Of a DNA stretch of 64,000 bases, positions 57,076 to 64,000 are shown one piece after another. Position 1 is the stretch's first letter; the number at the start of each line of letters is the position of its first letter. The notes under the pieces were generated by a model, which did no database searches, was not told where the DNA came from, and saw only the letters and a list, made by a program, of their open reading frames with translations. A program made the translations under genes and the position numbers. This stretch comes from Desulfovibrio piger (GTDB taxonomy: Bacteria > Desulfobacterota > Desulfovibrionia > Desulfovibrionales > Desulfovibrionaceae), in contig NZ_LT630450.1 of assembly GCF_900116045.1 (NCBI RefSeq), forward strand, positions 1,884,501 to 1,948,500. The letters are read 5' to 3'.

Positions 57076-60000
57076 ATGGATATGAACATCCCTTTTGTCA
57101 AGGATCAAAAAGTTGTTGATAAGAATCACCCGAGTGATATCGCTGTATATACGGGGAAAAGCCGTTGTACAGGTAGTATTATAATGATTCAGATCCGTTT
57201 TGCCAATGGGCTTATGAAATATAGACCTATCAGCCAGATTTTAGCTGTTAATGAGGAAGCCCTTCGAGATCCCTTTGATCTCCTCGAACAGGAACGATTT
57301 GAAGGGGCCTCGCATTTACGTCAATGCATCACATATGAAAAATTAAAAGGAAGTTTACATGACATTATTTATTCAATGGAAGCGGCACAGATAGATTTTT
57401 ATCCTTATCAGTATAAGCCAGTAATAAAATTTATTAATTCACCTTCAGAAAGGTTACTTCTTGCAGATGAAGTCGGTCTTGGTAAGACAATAGAAGCGAC
57501 GTTAATCTGGCTTGAAATGCAGGCGAGATATCAAGCAAAACGTCTACTGATTATTTGCCCTAAAAGCCTATCTGCAAAATGGAAAATAGAACTTGAAGAG
57601 AAGTTTCTCATAGATGCAAAAATCGTTAACTTCGAAGATCTGAAGGGTGAAATAGATAATACTAAAAACTATGGGCAAGGATATCAATTTGTTTTAATCG
57701 GTACTTATACTGGACTAAGGCCCCCTAAGGATTTACAAAATGAACTGAGAAATCCTTTAGACCAGGGGAAAAGTATATCTCCCAAAGTTCAGTTGCTTCG
57801 AGAAATTCGTTTTTGGGAAGAAGACTTTTATCCTTTTGATCTCGTTATTTTTGATGAAGCTCATTATATGAGAAATTCTTCAACGACAACGTTTTCACTC
57901 GGTGAATGTCTATCTGCATCTGCACGTGGCATTCTGTGTGTTTCTGCAACACCTTTAAATAATAAAAATACGGATTTACATAGCTTATTACGCCTGATTG
58001 ATGAGGATTTTTTTGCAACTCAATATAGCTTTGAGGGATTATTGGAGGCAAATCGGCCGACAGTAAGAGCTGGAAATGCTCTTAGTAGTCATCCTATAAA
58101 TAAAAAACTACTTTTAAATTCTTTGGAAATGATGGCCAATAGCCCTGCTGCTGAATCTCCATATTTTAAAAGATTTATTGAGTATATATTAGAGCTTGAC
58201 AAATGTGATTTTTCTGATGTTGCGCTGATAGCAAAATGCCAAGATATTATAGAAAAAATGAATATTCTTGGTAATTATGTCAACAGAACGCGCCGAGTAC
58301 AGGTTCAAAAGAAACGTCCAATTCGTGTATCTAAAGTTATTGACTTGTCATACACAAAAGAAGAAATGGCTTTATATCAGATGATACTGGTAGCAGTAAA
58401 AACATATTGCGCCAAGCATAATACTGAGTTTCATATTTTTCGTGTAATGACATGGCAGTTAATGGCGGCAAGTTGTTTGCCTGCTTTTGTAGAGAAAATA
58501 AATAGTTCATCTATGGAGCCTTCCGGATCAATTTTATCAGAAGCCTTTGGAGACGATGATATAATAAGCGAGAGTACACAGTTAGCTGATGATTTTTTAC
58601 CGAAAATTTCTAATCTTCTTCAGTATGATTTTATCAAAAATGACTCAAAATTTGCAAGTCTCCTTCGATTGCTTGAAATAGAAAATAAAGAGAAGATAAT
58701 TATTTTTTCATTTTATAGAGGTACCTTGAATTATTTAAAAAAGAGGCTTGAATCAAATGGTGAAAAAATCGCTATTATACATGGAGGAATCTCTGCAGAA
58801 GAGCGTTGGAAAGAAATTGAATACTTTAGAGATGTCGCAGGAGCACGCATTCTTCTTTCCTCAGAGGTTGGTAGCGAAGGGATCGACTTACAATTTTGCA
58901 GAATCATTGTAAATTATGACCTTCCGTGGAACCCGATGCGCGTTGAGCAACGTATAGGTCGAATTGACCGCGTTGGTCAGCAGGCGGATCGTCTTTCTAT
59001 TGTTAACTTTAAAATAGAAAACACGATTGAGGAACGAATATTTACCCGTTTACATCAAAAGCTTGAAAAATTTAGCAATAGCCTCGGAGATTTGGATGAG
59101 GTTATTGGATATGAAATAAAACAGTTAACGATGGATTTGTTAAGCAAAAATTTGACAGAAGAAGAAGAAAATAGGCGTATCGTATAAACGCAAAAGGCAA
59201 TAGAAAGGCGCCAGCTTGATATTCTTTTTCTGGAAGAATCTGGAGAAGGATTAGTTGCTTTTTCTGACTATGTTCAAAAAAAGATAGAAGAGGATCGTGG
59301 CAAAGGACGCTATATTCAGCCATCAGAGCTTGAAGCCTATGTTAAAAATTTTTTTGAAAGATATTATTTCGGCACGATTATAAATTATAATACTCCCTAT
59401 CCTGGATGTTTACAGATTTCTCTTTCTGATGATGCACGTGAATCGTTTCGAAAATATATTGATGGAGAACGAACCGTTGCTTCTGTTCTTTTTCGGCAAA
59501 AAACATTTATCATCACATTCGATCGCGAAATTGTAGGGAAAGTTCGTAGGAAGAATATTGTTTTTGCAAACCATATGTCTCCTTTTATCCGATGGATAAC
59601 AAAAGAAAATGTTGATAATTCCTATAATACATATAAGGTATATTCTATAGAATTAAATATAGATAAAATTCCCAGTGGTACATACCTGTTTAGAATTGAA
59701 AAATTGAAAATGAAGGGGGTTATAGATAGAGAACTTCTTAAATATGGGCTGATTTCTTTATCGGATGGAACCTGCATTACTTCATCAGAAGCTGAAGATA
59801 TTGTACAAGACATGTTAAAATATGGTACAGATTGGGACTATAAAGAATATGATAAAAAATGCATTGGAGATAGATATGCACAGCTTGAAGAGTTTATATA
59901 TGATCAAATAGATAGTGATATAGATGAATTTGGGATGGAAAATGAAAATATCATACAAATAAAAATCAGACGTCGGACAAGTTTGTTTGATAGAAAAATC

Positions 60001-60192
60001 GCCCAAAGCAAAAGTCGGCTCGATACTCTCATCGCAAATAAGCGTGGGGAAAATGTTATAAAAATGACACGGGCGACTATTGTTAAAAATGAAGAGCAAA
60101 AAAGAAATACTATTGATCTTCTAAATAGTAAGCGAATTGTTGATCCTGAGTTTAATTTAGTCGTTGTGGGGCTTCTTAATGTTGTGTACTAA
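57076..60192 (+). pseudogene. SNF2/RapA-like helicase, interrupted by in-frame TAA at 59185
   Basis: The frame from ATG 57076 (AAGGTG six bases upstream) gives 703 residues to a TAA at 59185-59187. The same frame stays open for a further 334 codons to 60192, so a 1038-residue protein was the likely original. Helicase motifs are complete: Walker A LLLADEVGLGKTIEAT (131-138 core), DEAH at 260-263, SATPLNN, and the C-terminal QRIGRIDRVGQQ. The segment beyond the stop has no named domain except SPFIRWI, which recalls RapA-like helicases. SNF2 proteins of this kind translocate on DNA or displace proteins. Truncated product could still hold the motor. Confidence 0.8.
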
Positions 60193-60203
60193 GGGGGAAG
60201 GTT

Positions 60204-61683
60204 ATGGCTACTTTGGGTAGTGTTATTAAATCCTTGTTTTCTGGCTTACTCCGTGGTGATGATAAACGGACAAAAAAAGATAGTGGCATTTCTTCTCATA
60301 TCAAATCTGTAAAGGATTCTGTTGTGGAAAATAGTCAACGTGATCCTTATATATTTCAAATAGGCTTCGATTTTGGTACATCTTCATCAAAAATAGTTAT
60401 CCGTGATATTAATAAAGATAAGGCATGGGTATTTAAACATTTTGAGAAGGACAATCTATCCTCCTTGCTCATTCCCAGCGTTATTTTGTTTGATGGGGAC
60501 ACATTTACGATTCATGATACTATCCATACACTTTATCCAGAAAACGGGCTTTATCATCTAAAAGTTGCACTGGAAAAAGTTGCGCTTAATGAAATAAATG
60601 CGGAAATTTTTCATGAATATAAAAATATCGTCGGTAAAGATTGCAAATACTCCCCATCAGAAATAACTAAAATGGCAACCATTTTCTTTTTATCTCTATG
60701 GTTAAAGAGAGTCGTTGCCGATATCACTATCAAGTATCCTGATTAGGGTAAATATGGCAATACCTGTGGCTGATATTTGTGATGAAAATGTGCGCAAACT
60801 GTTTCGCTCTATGCTTACTATTGCATGGGAGTTAAAGTCTGAGTCTATAATTGAAGATCCTGTAAAAATTGATGACTTAAATGAATATATCTCTATTTTA
60901 AGCGATGATGGCTTTGCAGAAAATGAATTATGCCAGGTATATCCTGAGGTGAGTGCTAATATTCAGGCTTTCATCCGGTCGCCAGCCTCGAGTCCTGATC
61001 CTACCACTATTTATTTTTTTACAGATGTAGGCGCAGGGACTGTTGACCAAAGTGTATTTACATACGCAGGCCAAGAAGAACGTGTATTAAATTACTTTGC
61101 AGGGAATGTTTTTCCACATGGCTCTCGCTCTATAGAAAGATTCGCTTGCGGTGAGAATATAGATATACAAAAAATGGAGTACTGGCGTAAGATAAAGGAA
61201 AGTGGAAGTGAAAATAAAACCATTACCGCTGCAAAAAATAAAGTTTCTAATAAGGTACGTAGTGATAGTGAAAAAACATTACAAGACACACGAAGATGTC
61301 TTCCTGAAGGTCATGGCGTGAGCAAGCAGGAAACATTGCGGGAAAAAACAAAGTTTATCTTCAGTGGTGGAGGGTATATATCTCGTCCGTATGGACTTTC
61401 TGTACTGGACGCATTTAAAAAGAATACTTTAAAAAATAGCGATCCCATAGTAACGTCAATGCCTTATCCTGAAGATTTAAAATTGCCATCAAAGTGCAAA
61501 AAACATATTTCAAGATTTTATGTTGCTTATGGATTATCATTTCTTTTTGACGATTTAGCAGCCTATTCATCCCCTTCTGAAAATAAAATGTTAATAGTCA
61601 GTTCTGGGAACAAAGAAAGATGTTCATGTGGTGGACTGAATAAAAATTGTATCAGATGTTCTGGAACTGGAATTATTAATTAA
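60204..61683 (+). pseudogene. Hsp70/actin-fold ATPase with DnaJ-like C-terminal cysteine cluster, frameshifted
   Basis: GGGGGAAGG precedes ATG 60204. The first frame gives 180 residues with QIGFDFGTSSSKIVI (phosphate-1 motif, 53-67) and ends KYPD at a TAG near 60743. The next frame continues at once as RVNMAIPVADICDENVRKLF, so one extra base (a T in GATTAGG) separates them. The rest holds FFTDVGAGTVDQSVFTYAG (phosphate-2), FIFSGGGYISRPY (adenosine), and a C-terminal CSCGGLNKNCIRCSGTG. That tail has the CxxCxGxG pattern of a DnaJ zinc finger. Without the frameshift the protein would be 492 residues. The fold of an Hsp70 or MreB-like ATPase is evident; the family is not. Confidence 0.8.
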
Positions 61684-61685
61684 AA

Positions 61686-61720
61686 GAGGAGGGACGGTTG
61701 CCGCCCCTCCTCCTGTTATT
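61686..61720 (+). terminator. Terminator of the AT-rich island
   Basis: GAGGAGGG-A-CGG and CCG-C-CCCTCCTC pair around TTG, followed by CTGTTATTT. GC-rich, in contrast to the island itself. Confidence 0.7.
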
Positions 61721-61814
61721 TGATTTTGCAGGCTACAGTGTTAGCGAACTTTTGCCCTGCTCGTACGCTACCGGATAGCTCCATCTCTCGAAGGCGTCCT
61801 CATTCCAGTTCTAT

Positions 61815-62993
61815 TTACCGCAGCTGGGACAGGGCGTCGCCGATGCGCTGCAGGGCGTCGCGCAGGGTGTCGTCGCTGACGGCGTAGGAGAAGCGGATGC
61901 AGTTGTCGTCACCGAAGGCGGCGCCGGGCACCACGGCCACGCGGGCCTTGTCCAGCAGCCAGGTGCAGAGCTCGGTGGAGTTCCTGACCGTGCCGCCGAA
62001 GCACTTGCGCACGTCCACGAACAGGTAGAAGGCGCCGTCCGGGCAGGGGCAGGAGGCAAAGTCCCAGCCCCTGATGATGTCCATGCCCAGATCGCGGCGG
62101 CGCTGGAAGGCCTGGCGCATCTCGGCCAGGAAGTCCAGGGGCCCGGTGAGGCCGGCCAGGGCGGCCTTTTGCGAGATGGAGCAGATGTTGGACGTGCAGT
62201 GGCCCTGCAGGCTGGACATCTTTTTGACGATCTCGGGATGGGCCACCACATAGCCCACGCGCCAGCCGGTCATGGCGAAACTTTTGGAGACGCCGTTGAG
62301 GATGGCCACCTTTTCGGGATTTTTGACGAAGTGGTGCACGGCACTGGCCATCCTGGCCGGAGCGAAGACCAGCTGGTCATAGATCTCGTCGGTCAGCACA
62401 TAGACGTCGCGGCTGTCGGCCCAGTCCAGGATGGCGGCCAGCTCTTCGGCGTTGTAGACGGCGCCCGTGGGGTTGCTGGGCGTGTTGAGCACCAGCAGCC
62501 TGGTCTTGCCGGTGCATTTGGCGTCCAGCATCTCCGGCGTGATCTTGAAGCCCTGCTCCAGCGAGGCCTGCACGATGACGGGCACGCCGCCGGCCAGCTG
62601 GATGATATAGGGATAGCTGAGCCAGTAGGGGGCGGGCAGCAGCACTTCGTCACCGGGGTTGATGGAGGCCTGCATGAAGTTGTACAGGGCATGCTTGCCG
62701 CCGGCGGAAACGATGGTGCACTCGGGGGCGATGTCCTCGCCGTAGAATTTCTTGAAGTAACCGCCCACGGCGGCCCGCAGCTCGGGGATGCCGGGCACGG
62801 CCGTGTAACGGCAGAAATTGGCGTCGATGGCGGCCTTGGCGGCCTCACAGATATGCTTGGGGGTGGGGAAGTCCGGTTCGCCCACGGCCAGGCTGGTGAC
62901 TTGTATGCCCTGGGCCCGCAACTCCATGGCGCGGGTATTGACGCTGAGGGTCAGCGAGGGCTTCATGGTGCGCACACGTTCGGAAATCTGCAT
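61815..62993 (-). CDS. Pyridoxal-phosphate aminotransferase, aspartate type
   Basis: The 392-residue class I/II aminotransferase reads MQISERVRTMKPSLTLSVNT and has NTPSNPTGAVYNAEELAAI with the cofactor-binding region, VLTDEIYDQLVFA and the PLP-lysine motif SKSFAMTGWRVGYV. FSYAVSDDTLRDAL closes the protein with the substrate arginine region. It is most like the type I-beta aspartate aminotransferases of bacteria (also prephenate-type). AAGGAG lies upstream of ATG 62993. It reads toward the AT-rich island. Confidence 0.93.
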   Translation of the reverse strand: MQISERVRTMKPSLTLSVNTRAMELRAQGIQVTSLAVGEPDFPTPKHICEAAKAAIDANFCRYTAVPGIPELRAAVGGYFKKFYGEDIAPECTIVSAGGKHALYNFMQASINPGDEVLLPAPYWLSYPYIIQLAGGVPVIVQASLEQGFKITPEMLDAKCTGKTRLLVLNTPSNPTGAVYNAEELAAILDWADSRDVYVLTDEIYDQLVFAPARMASAVHHFVKNPEKVAILNGVSKSFAMTGWRVGYVVAHPEIVKKMSSLQGHCTSNICSISQKAALAGLTGPLDFLAEMRQAFQRRRDLGMDIIRGWDFASCPCPDGAFYLFVDVRKCFGGTVRNSTELCTWLLDKARVAVVPGAAFGDDNCIRFSYAVSDDTLRDALQRIGDALSQLR

Positions 62994-63133
62994 AGGGTGC
63001 TCCTTGCCTGGAATAGGTGTGGCCGGGCTGCGGCGCGCCCGCTCCGGTCACGGCGCAACAGCATAACAAGTTCATATCTGACTGTAAACGAGGGGCGCTC
63101 CCCGTGCCCCGGATGCCTTTTCGAGGACGGTTC

Positions 63134-63922
63134 ATGGAAAAATCACCGTTGCTGCCCCTTCCCCCGGGCTGTGTGGTGGGGCGTTTCATCAGGCGCTACA
63201 AGCGCTTCAGTGTGGAGATGCTGCTGGACGGGCGGAACGTCTGGGTGCACAGCAACAACTCCGGCAGCATGCTGGGCCTGACCCAGGCCGGCGTGCCCCT
63301 GCTGGCTTCGCCCGCGGCCAGTCCGGCGCGCAAGCTGCCCTATACGCAGGAAGCCGTCTGGCTGGCCCAACGGGCCGTACCGCCCCTGCCCGGCGGAACG
63401 GCTGGAGCGGACGGGCCCGCCCCGGGCCGGGGCTTTTGGGTGGGCGTCAACACCAGCGTGCCCAACCGCATGATAGAGGCCGCCTTCCATGCCGGACGGC
63501 TGGACTTTGCCGCCGGATACACGCAATGCCGCCGGGAGGCCAGACGGGGCGAGAGCCGCCTGGACGCCTGCCTCACCGGGCCGGATCTGCCGCCGTTGTG
63601 GGTGGAGTGCAAGAACGTGACCATGGTGGAGGACGGCGTGGCCTGCTTTCCCGATGCGGCCACGGAGCGCGGCCGGAAGCATCTGCGCGAGCTCATGGAC
63701 ATCGTGCGCTGCGGCGAGCGCGCGGCCATGTTCTACCTGGTGCAGCGCCCGGACGGCCACTGTTTCGGCCCGGCGGACGTGGTGGACCCCGCCTACGCGG
63801 CCCTGTTCTATGCGGCGCTGGATGCCGGGGTGGAGGTCTTTCCCTACCGCGCCTCGGTGAGCCCCGCCGGTATCGACCTGGAGGGCCTGCTGCCCGTGGC
63901 GCCCCGTCCCGCCGGGCTGTGA
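63134..63922 (+). CDS. sfsA: SfsA-family protein (sugar fermentation stimulation)
   Basis: The 262-residue protein starts [20 protein letters not shown]. Family signatures include [11 protein letters not shown], the [14 protein letters not shown] stretch, [16 protein letters not shown], and [20 protein letters not shown], which resembles PD-(D/E)xK nuclease active sites (E and K in ECKNV). SfsA affects maltose metabolism in E. coli; its biochemical role is uncertain, possibly DNA binding or cleavage. GAGG precedes the start. Nothing is recognised from 63923 to the end. Confidence 0.93.
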   Translation: MEKSPLLPLPPGCVVGRFIRRYKRFSVEMLLDGRNVWVHSNNSGSMLGLTQAGVPLLASPAASPARKLPYTQEAVWLAQRAVPPLPGGTAGADGPAPGRGFWVGVNTSVPNRMIEAAFHAGRLDFAAGYTQCRREARRGESRLDACLTGPDLPPLWVECKNVTMVEDGVACFPDAATERGRKHLRELMDIVRCGERAAMFYLVQRPDGHCFGPADVVDPAYAALFYAALDAGVEVFPYRASVSPAGIDLEGLLPVAPRPAGL

Positions 63923-64000
63923 CGTCCTCCTGTCGGGGGAAGGGGCGCTTTCATATGGCGCACCCGACAGAGCGTGAGCGCCCGTCCCCCCTGTTGCCCA

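Larger units (their letters stand above)
57000..61683 (+). mobile_element. AT-rich two-gene island between thrC and aspartate aminotransferase
   Basis: Between about 57000 and 61683 the base composition is far more AT-rich than anything else in the window outside the regulator and operon control region at 33547-34548. No tRNA, att repeat, integrase or IS was found at the ends. The helicase and the Hsp70-like gene are 11 bases apart and surely one operon. A strong terminator follows. Confidence 0.75.

Noticed and set aside
60700-60760. Programmed ribosomal frameshift in the Hsp70-like gene
   Set aside because: No X-XXY-YYZ slippery site or clear downstream structure; a one-base insertion explains the sequence.
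57000-61683. Prophage or conjugative element
   Set aside because: No integrase, structural, transfer or replication gene and no repeats at the borders.

Overview
The window is high-GC bacterial chromosome of a sulfate-reducer type, most likely a gut-associated Desulfovibrio or close relative. This is inferred from the gene set: a secreted CbiK cobaltochelatase behind a cobalamin riboswitch, a Re-type citrate synthase next to NADP isocitrate dehydrogenase, HypF for hydrogenase maturation, and molybdoenzyme maturation genes. I could not run a species assignment.

Layout. 1-1912: end of an M20 amidohydrolase gene and an MFS transporter. 2004-2147: promoter and initiator tRNA gene. 2100-14331: an integrated mobilizable element of about 12.2 kb, bounded by a 48-bp direct repeat of the tRNA 3' end. 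Its functional genes read leftward: tyrosine integrase, an AlbA_2/ATPase-type protein coupled to a two-TM coiled-coil protein, a small HTH protein, a Toprim/DUF927 primase-helicase, a MobV relaxase, a small unknown protein and a serine resolvase. The tRNA-proximal end is a graveyard of IS5-family fragments around an SMR exporter and a broken amidohydrolase.

14332-32860: mostly housekeeping genes: pyridoxal kinase, LysE exporter, isocitrate dehydrogenase, Re-citrate synthase with a sensor-like tail, an RNB nuclease, PlsY, AsmA, ribosomal protein S1, an RlmM-like methyltransferase, CbiK and a YqaA-like protein. 32899-44554: a flavodoxin-like reductase, a GntR regulator, and a divergent operon for a three-subunit molybdenum hydroxylase plus a TRAP transporter, followed by two MoeA-type genes on the other strand. 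Uptake, oxidation and cofactor supply thus sit together. 44869-56906: a two-component system, Ogt, an MFS exporter, a secreted propeller-like protein, tRNA-Ala, HypF, an XRE-cupin regulator with an acyl-CoA ligase, and threonine synthase.

57076-61683: a sharply AT-rich island between threonine synthase and an aspartate aminotransferase. It holds two genes only: a very large SNF2/RapA-like helicase and an Hsp70/actin-fold ATPase ending in a DnaJ-like cysteine cluster. Each is interrupted by one lesion, an in-frame TAA and a one-base frameshift. I cannot match this pair to a named system, and it is the best candidate for a novel, probably antiphage, module. The window closes with the aminotransferase and SfsA.
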